From Alphaproteobacteria bacterium (GTDB lineage Bacteria; Pseudomonadota; Alphaproteobacteria; UBA7887): a stretch of DNA of 27,447 nucleotides. Below, one piece after another: positions 7,231 to 14,960 of the stretch. Where the stretch lies: positions 1 to 27,447 of the forward strand of contig JANQOH010000142.1 in the NCBI GenBank assembly GCA_028289725.1. Reading direction: 5' to 3'. Numbering within the stretch: the stretch's first letter is position 1; each line of letters begins with the position of its first letter. The notes below the pieces were generated by a model. That model did not search any database and was not told the DNA's origin. It worked only from the letters and a program-made list of their open reading frames with translations. Made by a program: the position numbers and the translations under genes.

Positions 7231-8277
7231 CTAACGCAGTTTTTGCCCAGATGCCGGCGCGTCGCCGTCCAGATTAGCAACGAGGCTTGATGCCAGCGCG
7301 CACTTTTCCGGATCTGGATCGCGCTGCACGATACGCAAAAGAGCGGCACGGGCCGTTTGGTCTCCCGCACGTGCCAGGTCGAACGCCATTTGGTCGCGCG
7401 TCTCATAGTACTTGCGATCAAACGCTGCGAGGCGCGGGTTCTGCGCACGCCAATAATACTTTAGTTCGTCGGATGTCCATCCGGCATAGATGTCGTCCCA
7501 AGACCCCATGCCCGCGTAGGGTAGGAGCGACGTTTCAACGATTGGATCGCTGGCTCTTTGGTAACGTGCGTCGATCGATTGGCGTAATTGCTTGGTGAGG
7601 TTCGCCCCCGCCCGATGCACGGCCATGCTATGAAAGATCACGACGTCGCCTGCGGCAAAATCGCCTCCTACCCAGCGGCCGTCCAAGGGGTCCGCCACTT
7701 CCATGGCGCCGGCGCCCAACGACACTTTGAAGTTGTGCACGCCCTGCGTATGCGACGCCTCGGCAATCTGCAAACCGCCCATCGCGACCGGACAGTCGGA
7801 CAACGGAATCCAAACCGCGTAGCACTCAGGCGTGCCTTGAATGTGAACGAAGTCTTGATGCGGCGGCGTCGTGAGATCGGGACGCTGCGGAAAGATATTG
7901 CGTGGGATCACCATGGGGTGAACCAAAACCGGCTCGCCGAACATGCGCTCGAACAAGCCGACAATCGCCGGATGGTGTTTTAGCGCGTGCAACGCTTCGA
8001 GCCGATAGATGTCCTTCAAGACCGCGACGTAGGCCGCCTCAGGGTCGGCACAGGCTTGGCGCGGATCAGCCACGGCGTCCAATAGAGGCTGATCGGCCAA
8101 AATCCAGTCCGCCTTTGCGGCGATTTTCAGGCATTGCCGCCGCACTTCGAGCACCGTTTCGCGCGGCAGCAGGCCTTTGATGAACAAGTAGCCGCCCCGC
8201 TTCGCGCGCGCGTCGAGCGCATCGCCGTCCATGAGAATGTCGGTAGACTCGGTAAATGCTCGCATGACGCGATCCAT
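7231..8277 (-). CDS. Phytanoyl-CoA dioxygenase (PhyH) family Fe(II)/2-oxoglutarate oxygenase
   Basis: A 348-aa double-stranded beta-helix oxygenase. The metal facial triad is visible as H140-Q-D142 (PPHQDFVHIQG) and the distal histidine in FHSMAVHRAGAN (H221). The following LRQSIDARY supplies the expected 2-oxoglutarate-binding arginine (R232). MGGLQIAEASHTQG is also typical of the family. Such enzymes hydroxylate small molecules or CoA esters with O2 and 2-oxoglutarate in the cytoplasm. The substrate cannot be read from the sequence. ATG 8277 lies only 3 bp after the stop of the upstream 531-aa gene, and the deaminase-like gene begins 11 bp downstream, so the three are almost certainly cotranscribed. 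Confidence 0.88.
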   Translation of the reverse strand: MDRVMRAFTESTDILMDGDALDARAKRGGYLFIKGLLPRETVLEVRRQCLKIAAKADWILADQPLLDAVADPRQACADPEAAYVAVLKDIYRLEALHALKHHPAIVGLFERMFGEPVLVHPMVIPRNIFPQRPDLTTPPHQDFVHIQGTPECYAVWIPLSDCPVAMGGLQIAEASHTQGVHNFKVSLGAGAMEVADPLDGRWVGGDFAAGDVVIFHSMAVHRAGANLTKQLRQSIDARYQRASDPIVETSLLPYAGMGSWDDIYAGWTSDELKYYWRAQNPRLAAFDRKYYETRDQMAFDLARAGDQTARAALLRIVQRDPDPEKCALASSLVANLDGDAPASGQKLR

Positions 8278-8280
8278 CTT

Positions 8281-9876
8281 TCAGGCCGTCGGCTCTATAT
8301 CGGTGGCGCTACAATAGCGATGATAGCACTCAAGATAGTCGCCATATTTCCGATGTGACGCCGTGTGATGCGCGCAACAGAGCAGGAGCAGTTCCTTGTC
8401 CGGCGCGGTTGAGCGGCCATAGTCCTCGAGGAAGCAGAGCGCGATTTCTTGGTTGTGCGGATCGTTGCCGATTTTGCAGGCTGCACCGGCCAAGGTCCGG
8501 ATCAACTCGTCCCGATCGTCACCATATTCGATGCAAGCTTGGGTCCAGGCTAAGCTCGCGTCGGTGTCGAGGGCGAGCAACGCCTTGTCGAGTTCGATCA
8601 GCTTTCGGTTCATGGAAAGCTTGTTCGCATTGGCCGGTGGCTTGGCGGAGAAGGCGTTCTTGTCTCCCGTGGTTCGCTGGTGCTCGGCATTGCGTGTCAC
8701 GAAGGAGGCGGCCGTGTACAAAAACTTTGTCCGCTGCGGGTGACCAAATTCGTCGCCGAACCAGCGCATCGTATTGCAGTACTCGGAACAATGCTGCGGA
8801 ATCGAAAAATTGAGCTCCTCCCGCGTTTCGAGAAGAACCCGCGCCGCCGCAATCTGAATCACGTCCATCACGTGGCGCGGTGCTTTTCCGTCCAGCAATA
8901 AACGACTGATTTGCTGGTGTGCGGCGGGCTCGGGCTGATTGACGAGTGCGTCGACCATTATGGCCCGATCTTCGTCTTCGACAGGCTCCCATTGACGCCA
9001 AACCAAGGTTTCCCGCTCTGAGGCACCGGCATAGGGAATGGCCCGTAGTGGCTCTTCGTCAATCATGGTCTTGATTGCGTTGCAAGCCAGTTCATAGGTG
9101 GAATACCAGCGTGGCCCGACGGCCATATCCAAGGCGCCCGCGTAAATGACATCGTGTGCATCGTCCCACCCGATATACGAACCGAGCTCAACTGTCGCGC
9201 GCGCGCGATAGGCTTTATGTCCGGTGGTATAGGAGCGGTTAAGGTGGACGCGGTCCTGCAAATCCATGAGCCCGGCAAATACGAGTTGTGCAAGAGCTTT
9301 GGGACGGTTCGACGCGTCGTTCGTCATGCCCAAAAACAATCGATACGCATCGATCACTTGGCCTCGGTGGACCAAGGTCATCCATTCGTCCAATGCCGCC
9401 TGAAACGATCCGCGTACCGTGCTGGCCGGTTGGTCGGGCCAATGTACGATGGGCGTTGGCGGTGGGCCCGCCGGTTGCTCGAAACCCCTTGTATAGTGTC
9501 CTGGGGCCCGGTTGAGTTTCTGGTTCCAAATATCTAGGCCGGTCGGGATGTACCAAATCGTCTGCGCCATCGGCAGACCGGCGAGTTCCGGCGCGACCAT
9601 TTGCGACAAATGCATGGTCGCGCGGGCGCTCAACAAACAATGATCATTGTTGACGAAGTTGATGTAGCCGTCGTCAATCCGTTCGTGATACGGCACATGC
9701 GTATAGGGGGCGTGAATGCGGATGGCCTCGCGCAGGATCTCCGCCAAAGGTGCGCCGGCGCGATAAAGATTGAGGTAAGCCGCGCTCGCACCCAGCTGAT
9801 CGCGATCAAGAACGCGCTCTTCGAGTACGCGATATTCTGTTTGGCTGGCGTTCGTCGTTGCTGGTTCTTGCGCCAT
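8281..9876 (-). CDS. Uncharacterised 531-aa helical protein, first gene of a three-gene operon
   Basis: I do not recognise a named family with confidence. The protein is soluble, with no signal peptide or membrane segment, and seems almost entirely helical. It is rich in His, Tyr and Trp near the N-terminus (IHAPYTHVPYHERIDDGYINF and NNDHCLLSARATMHL, residues 53-90). Two later stretches resemble each other in layout: one begins GHKAYRARATVELGSYIGWDDA (about 220), the other HCSEYCNTMRWFGDEFG (about 375). Each is followed by a hydrophobic helix, which suggests internal duplication. The C-terminus has HNQEIALCFLEDYG and CCAHHTASHRKYGDY. The scattered conserved-looking His residues could bind metal or haem; a distant similarity to questin-oxidase-like helical proteins is a guess. 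It starts at ATG 9876 after a weak AGGGCGG site and leads the operon with the dioxygenase and the CnbZ-like gene. Confidence 0.8.
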   Translation of the reverse strand: MAQEPATTNASQTEYRVLEERVLDRDQLGASAAYLNLYRAGAPLAEILREAIRIHAPYTHVPYHERIDDGYINFVNNDHCLLSARATMHLSQMVAPELAGLPMAQTIWYIPTGLDIWNQKLNRAPGHYTRGFEQPAGPPPTPIVHWPDQPASTVRGSFQAALDEWMTLVHRGQVIDAYRLFLGMTNDASNRPKALAQLVFAGLMDLQDRVHLNRSYTTGHKAYRARATVELGSYIGWDDAHDVIYAGALDMAVGPRWYSTYELACNAIKTMIDEEPLRAIPYAGASERETLVWRQWEPVEDEDRAIMVDALVNQPEPAAHQQISRLLLDGKAPRHVMDVIQIAAARVLLETREELNFSIPQHCSEYCNTMRWFGDEFGHPQRTKFLYTAASFVTRNAEHQRTTGDKNAFSAKPPANANKLSMNRKLIELDKALLALDTDASLAWTQACIEYGDDRDELIRTLAGAACKIGNDPHNQEIALCFLEDYGRSTAPDKELLLLCCAHHTASHRKYGDYLECYHRYCSATDIEPTA

Positions 9877-10013
9877 GGTCCGCCCTAACTCTCGTTGCCA
9901 AGGGTATCCCGATGCTGCGGCCCACGGAGTATACGACGCGATCGCTCCGGCAAACAGTCGAACCGCAGGCGGTCGTTTTGCGCGTCACGGGGTCATCGAC
10001 TGCCGCGACTCTT

Positions 10014-10035
10014 GTCCAATTGGACTTATGGTCCA
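10014..10035. promoter_or_regulatory. 12-bp perfect palindrome plus extra half-site, candidate operator
   Basis: GTCCAATTGGAC (10014-10025) is a perfect 12-bp palindrome, followed at 10031-10035 by a third GTCCA half-site. TGGAC-TTATG-GTCCA therefore makes a second overlapping inverted repeat. It sits in the 271-bp gap between the divergent 531-aa gene and the first PAS-GGDEF gene. The symmetry resembles GntR-type operators, but no GntR gene is present in this window and the binding protein is unknown. Confidence 0.4.
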
Positions 10036-10147
10036 TTTTCATTTTCGCGGAATTGTTGTGTTCGGACTTTGAGTCGCAAATGGCGCGCGCGTGGTGTTTG
10101 ACTTGCACGGCGATATGTTTACGCGAAACGGTGATACGGCCCGTCGG

Positions 10148-11098
10148 ATGAAAGAAATGACAGAGCAAGGTTTCTCGTTCGAGAGCATCGTCGCCAACAC
10201 CAACGACGCGGTCATCGTCACAAAGGCCGACCCAATCACCGAGCCGGGTCCGGAAATCGTTTACGTCAACGATGCGTTCTCGCGCCTCACGGGCTACTCC
10301 CGGGAAGAAGCGCTTGGGCGGTCTCCGCGTTTCTTGCAGGGTGAAGAGACAGACACATCCAGCATCGCCACACTTCGCGATGGATTGCAAAATGTGCAGC
10401 CCGTTCAAACTGTCTTGAAGAATTACTGCAAGTCAGGCGAGAGCTATTGGGTCGACCTCAATATATTCCCGCTGACCGACGAGAACGGCACCTTGACCCA
10501 CTTTGCCGCCTTCGAACGTGCTGTGACGGAAATGGCCGAGGGGGCTTGGTGGTCCATGGACCGGCCCGGCGCCGACTCGCTGACCGGTGCGAGCGATCGC
10601 GTGACGTTTTTGGCGCATGCCGGCCAGGAAGTTAACCGCGCGAAGCGCTACGGCGACCCGTTGGCGTTGGCGATCCTCGACCTCGACCATTTCAAGGCGA
10701 TCAACGAAACCTATGGCCGCGCGGCTGGCGACGCCGTCCTGCAGGCGTTCAGCGCAACATGCAATTCGATCCTGCGCGGCACCGATATTTTTGCGCGGAT
10801 CGGCGGTGAGGAGTTTGCCGTGTTGATGCCGAGCACCGCGCCAGAGGCGGCTCGGGCAACGATGGAACGCGTACGCCGCGATGTGGCGGCGACGCCCATT
10901 CATTGGGATGGCCGGTCAATTCAGCCAAGCGTGAGCATCGGACTTGCCACCTATCTGCCCTTCGACGAGTCCATCGAACCCATCATGCAACGGGCCGACG
11001 CGGCGCTGATTCAGGCGAAATCGGACGGACGAAATCCGATTGCGTCAAATTCCGATGCGATGGCGGACTCTGACGAACCTGAATTGACCCCGTCATAA
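10148..11098 (+). CDS. PAS (LOV-like)-GGDEF diguanylate cyclase, copy 1
   Basis: A 316-aa cytoplasmic signalling protein. A PAS domain fills residues 8-130 with LOV-like signatures (ITEPGPEIVYVNDAF, GRSPRFLQGEETD, NYCKSGESYWVDL), but Pro60 replaces the photoactive Cys of the LOV motif GRNCRFLQ. A GGDEF domain follows, with LDLDHFKAINETYG, a GGEEF active site and an RGTD inhibitory site 5 residues before it, so c-di-GMP synthesis with product inhibition is likely. Oddities against copy 2 are a linker containing GAWW and RPG, DRV for NRR after LTGA, and YGRAAGD for YGHSAGD. ATG 10148 is chosen because copy 2 begins with the same ATGAAAGAA. The frame extends upstream to GTG 10091, and no start has a strong ribosome site. 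Confidence 0.88.
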   Translation: MKEMTEQGFSFESIVANTNDAVIVTKADPITEPGPEIVYVNDAFSRLTGYSREEALGRSPRFLQGEETDTSSIATLRDGLQNVQPVQTVLKNYCKSGESYWVDLNIFPLTDENGTLTHFAAFERAVTEMAEGAWWSMDRPGADSLTGASDRVTFLAHAGQEVNRAKRYGDPLALAILDLDHFKAINETYGRAAGDAVLQAFSATCNSILRGTDIFARIGGEEFAVLMPSTAPEAARATMERVRRDVAATPIHWDGRSIQPSVSIGLATYLPFDESIEPIMQRADAALIQAKSDGRNPIASNSDAMADSDEPELTPS

Positions 11099-11320
11099 CG
11101 CCAATTCGGCTTTCTTGCGGCGTGATCATAAGGGACGTCTCATACCGATTTTCGCGCCCCGCGGCGTCCAAAGCCTGGGTTGGCGCATTCCCTATTTGCC
11201 GCGGCGCTATTGCCCTGCCCCCGATTTGAACCATCATTGCAATAGGTTGGGCCGAATCCGCTTTGATCGCAGGGGCGATTGGAGGGCGGCTCGACCGGGG
11301 TGGGGCAACAAGTTTAAGAC

Positions 11321-12268
11321 ATGAAAGAATACGGCTTCTCGTTCGAAAGCATCGTCGCAAATGCCAATGACATCGTGATCGTTACGAAGGCGGACCGGAT
11401 AAGCGAACCGGGACCCGAGATCATCTTTGTCAACGAGGCATTTTCCACGTTAACTGGCTACTCGCGCGATGAGGCGATCGGACGATCGCCGCGGTTTCTG
11501 CAAGGCGAAGAGACGGATCCAAACAGCATGCGGCTTATCGGTGAAGCGCTTGCCGAAAAGCGGCCGGTTCGGACGATCATCAAGAACTACAGCAAATATG
11601 GCGAAAGCTATTGGCTGGACATCAATATCGTGCCGCTGAAGGACTCGGGCGGTTGGACTACGCATTTCGCGGCGATCGAGCGCGACGTCACACAGGAGGT
11701 GGAGCGGGAGCGGCTGTTGTCGGAGCGCGCCAGCACCGATTTCCTCACCGGCGCCTACAATCGTCGTACCTTCCTCGATCGCGCTGTCCACGAGATTAGC
11801 CGCTCCAAGCGGTATGGCGAGCAACTCTCGCTCGCAATCCTCGATCTCGATCACTTCAAGACAATCAACGACACTTACGGTCACTCAGCCGGCGACGCGG
11901 TACTTCAGCGAGTCACTGAGATGTCCAATTCGATCCTGCGCGCCTCGGACGTATTTGCACGGATCGGTGGTGAAGAATTCGCGGTACTCATGCCCAGCAC
12001 ACCCCCCGATGCCGCTTGCGCGACTATGGAACGACTTCGTCGCGATCTCGCCGCTTCCTCTACTCACTGGGATGGGTTGTCGATTCAGGCGAGTGTCAGC
12101 ATTGGCCTTGCGACCTACTTACCGCAAGACGACACGATCGAGCCGATAATGCAGCGCGCAGATGCCGCGCTCTACATCGCTAAGAAAAACGGTCGCAATC
12201 GGGTCGTGCCGGCTGAAGTTGTCGTAACGGATGCGGGCAAATCTGCAACGCCTGAGCTTGCCACTTAA
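11321..12268 (+). CDS. PAS (LOV-like)-GGDEF diguanylate cyclase, copy 2
   Basis: A 315-aa paralogue of the gene immediately upstream, alignable end to end. It shows the same PAS with LOV-like GRSPRFLQGEETD (Pro57 where LOV domains have Cys) and NYSKYGESYWLDI. A regular helical linker (ERDVTQEVERERLLSERASTD) follows, then the canonical DFLTGAYNRRTF start of the GGDEF domain, LDLDHFKTINDTYGHSAGD, the RASD inhibitory site 5 residues before GGEEF, and ALYIAKKNGRNRV. All expected metal and GTP residues are present, so this copy should be an active diguanylate cyclase. The inducing signal is unknown; bound flavin is possible. It lies 222 bp after copy 1, and I see no clear promoter or terminator in that gap. 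It converges with the amidase gene. Confidence 0.92.
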   Translation: MKEYGFSFESIVANANDIVIVTKADRISEPGPEIIFVNEAFSTLTGYSRDEAIGRSPRFLQGEETDPNSMRLIGEALAEKRPVRTIIKNYSKYGESYWLDINIVPLKDSGGWTTHFAAIERDVTQEVERERLLSERASTDFLTGAYNRRTFLDRAVHEISRSKRYGEQLSLAILDLDHFKTINDTYGHSAGDAVLQRVTEMSNSILRASDVFARIGGEEFAVLMPSTPPDAACATMERLRRDLAASSTHWDGLSIQASVSIGLATYLPQDDTIEPIMQRADAALYIAKKNGRNRVVPAEVVVTDAGKSATPELAT

Positions 12269-12305
12269 ATCCCACGCCTGACATCTTATTGCGCCAAGTA
12301 GGCTC

Positions 12306-13727
12306 TCAGCGCGCCGGTTTTGGATCGAGCGGCACCATGCCCGCAAAGTCATGAGCTTGTTCGAAAAGTTGCGCGGCGCCGAGCAACAGGTCTTCACGGC
12401 GCGGTGGCGCGACGATTTGAAGTCCGATTGGACGGCCATTCTCCGTGAAGCCGCAAGGAACGGAAAGTGCCGGACACCCGGTCAGCGTGATGGCCCCGCA
12501 GATTTGTAGCCAGTCGATATAGGTCGGCAATTCTGTGCCCGCGACTTCGCGGGGCCAGCGGATATCGCCATCGAACGGCGGCACGATTGCCGCAGGACAC
12601 GCCAGCAAATCATAGTCCTCGAAGAAGCGCACAAAACGGTGGTAGAGCGCGCCACGGGCGATCTGCGCACGCGAAATGTCTTCGAGCGACAAAGCCCGAC
12701 CCGCCTCAATGTTCCAGATGATCTCTTCCTTGAGCAGAGCGCGATGATCGTCGAGCAACCCGCCGCGGCTGGTCGCGAAGGCGAGCGCGCGCAGCACGTG
12801 AAACGCGTCTTTCGCGCCTGAGAAATCCGGACAATCATTTTCGACCGTCGCGCCCAATTGCGCGAAATCCTGGGCGCCGCGCGCGCAGATTTCTGCGACC
12901 TCGGGTTCGACCGGCATGAAACCGAGATCGGGGCTAAAGGCAACGCGCTTTGGCGAAACCGGGGATTGAACGGCGGACAAGTAAGGCGTTGCTGGCGCTT
13001 CCAACGAGATCGGGTCGTCCGGATGGCGCCCGACCATCGCGTCGAGCATCAAGGCGGCATCGGCGACGTTACGCGCCATCGGCCCTTGTACGGCCATGTC
13101 GCCGAACGGCAGGCCGCTCGGACCATGCGCGACGCGCCCCGGACTGGGCCGCACGCCGATCACCGAGCAGAAACTTGCCGGATTGCGCAGGCTGCCGCCG
13201 AGATCGCTGCCCGTGGCCAGCCAGACTTGACCGGCCGCGAGCGCAGCGGCCGCGCCGCCCGACGAGCCTCCCGGCGTCAGTTTCAAATTCCACGGATTGC
13301 CGGTGCGCCCCAGAACTTCGTTGAAGGTTTGAGACCCGGCGCCAAGCTCCGGCGTGTTGGATTTGCCAATCACGATCGCGCCATTGGCTTCCAGCCGCTC
13401 GACCATGTAGTCCGAAAACTCGGAAATATGGTCGGCATAGATGGGGGAGCCGAACGTGGTGCGCACGCCCTCGACTTCGTTGAGATCCTTCACCGCGATC
13501 GGCAATCCGTACAAGTAGTGCGGCGGCGGGTCTGCCGGCGGATGGCTCATAAGACGTTGGGCGTCGGCGCGCGCGCGATCGACACACAGTGTCGGCATCG
13601 CGTTGAGCGTTGTGTCGGTCTCCGCAATCCGCGCTTCGGCGGCGTCAATGAGTTCGAGCGGTGAAACAGCGCCCGATTTCAGGCGCGAAACGGCTTCGCG
13701 CGCGGTGAGAGTGATCAGCTCATCCAT
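12306..13727 (-). CDS. Amidase signature family amidohydrolase
   Basis: A 473-aa amidase-signature enzyme, the normal length for the family. The Ser-cisSer-Lys triad is visible: K80 in PIAVKDLNE, S155 in TPGGSSGGAA, and the nucleophile S179 in SDLGGSLRNPAS. It would hydrolyse an amide (or carbamate) bond in the cytoplasm, releasing ammonia or an amine; the substrate is not evident. The frame is open to 13829, but ATG 13727 has GGAGG 6 nt upstream and begins the conserved N-terminus (MDELITLTAREAVSRLKSG). It overlaps the aminotransferase stop by 8 bp, so the two genes are cotranscribed and probably coupled. Family members are often called aspartyl/glutamyl-tRNA amidotransferase subunit A-like, but no GatB or GatC gene is nearby. 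Confidence 0.9.
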   Translation of the reverse strand: MDELITLTAREAVSRLKSGAVSPLELIDAAEARIAETDTTLNAMPTLCVDRARADAQRLMSHPPADPPPHYLYGLPIAVKDLNEVEGVRTTFGSPIYADHISEFSDYMVERLEANGAIVIGKSNTPELGAGSQTFNEVLGRTGNPWNLKLTPGGSSGGAAAALAAGQVWLATGSDLGGSLRNPASFCSVIGVRPSPGRVAHGPSGLPFGDMAVQGPMARNVADAALMLDAMVGRHPDDPISLEAPATPYLSAVQSPVSPKRVAFSPDLGFMPVEPEVAEICARGAQDFAQLGATVENDCPDFSGAKDAFHVLRALAFATSRGGLLDDHRALLKEEIIWNIEAGRALSLEDISRAQIARGALYHRFVRFFEDYDLLACPAAIVPPFDGDIRWPREVAGTELPTYIDWLQICGAITLTGCPALSVPCGFTENGRPIGLQIVAPPRREDLLLGAAQLFEQAHDFAGMVPLDPKPAR

Positions 13728-14913
13728 TGTCAGCCTCCGCCAAATATGCGATCGCGGCGTTGATGCCGCCGGCCGCGTGCGGCACGCCCGTGGCGGCAAG
13801 CGCCGCCTCGATCGTCGCCAGCGTGCCAAGCATCATCGGTTCATTGAGATCGCCCAAGTGGCCGATCCGGATTAGCTTGCCCTGCAGATTCATGAGCCCA
13901 CCCGCGAGCGCCAAATTGTAGCGGTCGAGACAGAACGACCGGAAGACATCGGCATCGTGCCCCTCTGGCATCAGCGCGGCCGTGATCGAATTGGACCGTT
14001 CGCCGGGGTCACTGGCATTCAATTCCAAGCCCCAACCGGTCACGGCGCGGCGCGTGGCCTCGGCGAGGCGCGCGTGACGTTCGAAACAGGCGTCGAGCCC
14101 TTCTTCCTCCAACATGTCGAGTGCCTCCGCCAAGCCGAAGATCAGGTTTGTCGGCGGCGTGCTGAGAAAGGTCGGCGTCTTGCCGTCGGGCAACATGCGC
14201 GCCCAGTCAAAATAATGACGCGGCGTGCCCGACGTCTTCGCGGCTTGGAGCGCCTTGTCACTGACGCCTGTGAAGCTCAGCCCCGGCGGCAGCATGAATC
14301 CTTTTTGCGAGCCGCCAATCGCCACGTCGACCTGCCATTCATCCATCCGGAAATCCATCGATCCGAGCGATGAAATAGTGTCGACGAGATAGAGCGCCGG
14401 GTGGTCGGCATTGTCGATCGCTTTCCGCACCTCGGCGACGCGGCTCGTGACGCCGGTCGCGGTTTCATTATGAACAATGGCCACGGCTTTGATCGCGTGC
14501 GCCTTGTCTTCCGCCAGCCTTGCTTCGATTGCCGCGGGATCGACGCCGTGTCGCCAATCGCCGGGCACATAGTCGACTTCGAGACGGAAGGACTCAGCCA
14601 TTTGCTTCCATTGGGCGGAGAAGGCGCCGGTCTCCGACATCAGAATGCGGTCGCCCGGCGAGCAAGTGTTGGTTAACGCGGCCTCCCACGCGCCGTGGCC
14701 AGCCGACGCCGAAATCAGCACCGGGTGCTCGGTCTTGAAGACGGCCTTCACGCCGGCATAGCACCGATCGGCGATTTCGGCATACTGGGGCCCGCGATGG
14801 TCGATGGCCGGCCGGTCCATGGCCCGCAAAATGCGGTCGGGCATCATGGTGGGGCCGGGAATGTGGAGAAATTGTCGGCCGCGCTTCACCGGCGTGCGAT
14901 TGCTTTGAGACAT
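13720..14913 (-). CDS. Class V PLP aminotransferase, serine-glyoxylate/alanine-glyoxylate type
   Basis: A 397-aa aminotransferase with the family N-terminus HIPGPTMMPDRILRAMDRPAIDHRGPQY. It also shows SASAGHGAWEAALTN, the cofactor aspartate in LVDTISSLGSM (D178) and the Schiff-base lysine K204 in GGSQKGFMLPPGLSF. It probably moves an amino group between serine or alanine and glyoxylate; donor and acceptor are inferred from the family. It shares an operon with the amidase (8-bp overlap) and diverges by only 47 bp from the D-2-hydroxyacid dehydrogenase, which could supply a 2-oxo acid such as glyoxylate. I see no good ribosome site before ATG 14913, and TATAGC lies about 8-13 nt upstream, so the start or promoter arrangement is unusual. 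Confidence 0.9.
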   Translation of the reverse strand: MSQSNRTPVKRGRQFLHIPGPTMMPDRILRAMDRPAIDHRGPQYAEIADRCYAGVKAVFKTEHPVLISASAGHGAWEAALTNTCSPGDRILMSETGAFSAQWKQMAESFRLEVDYVPGDWRHGVDPAAIEARLAEDKAHAIKAVAIVHNETATGVTSRVAEVRKAIDNADHPALYLVDTISSLGSMDFRMDEWQVDVAIGGSQKGFMLPPGLSFTGVSDKALQAAKTSGTPRHYFDWARMLPDGKTPTFLSTPPTNLIFGLAEALDMLEEEGLDACFERHARLAEATRRAVTGWGLELNASDPGERSNSITAALMPEGHDADVFRSFCLDRYNLALAGGLMNLQGKLIRIGHLGDLNEPMMLGTLATIEAALAATGVPHAAGGINAAIAYLAEADNG

Positions 14914-14930
14914 GCTTCGCTATAGTTGAG

Positions 14931-14949
14931 CGGCGCCACGACGGCGCCA
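14931..14949. promoter_or_regulatory. Direct repeat of CGGCGCCA in a divergent promoter
   Basis: CGGCGCCA occurs at 14931-14938 and again at 14942-14949. The repeats start 11 bp apart, about one helical turn, and each contains the palindrome GGCGCC. They fill much of the 47-bp space between the aminotransferase and dehydrogenase genes. A regulator bound side by side on one DNA face, or alternative hairpins in RNA, are possibilities. Confidence 0.35.
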
Positions 14950-14960
14950 AATGGAACGGA

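Noticed and set aside
10520..10640. Frameshift pair explaining the odd linker in the first PAS-GGDEF gene
   Set aside because: Reading the alternative frame did not restore a sequence convincingly like copy 2, and the linker length is unchanged.
12858..13664. 268-codon plus-strand frame opposite the amidase
   Set aside because: Long only because GC-rich third positions remove stops; the amidase triad is clear on the other strand.
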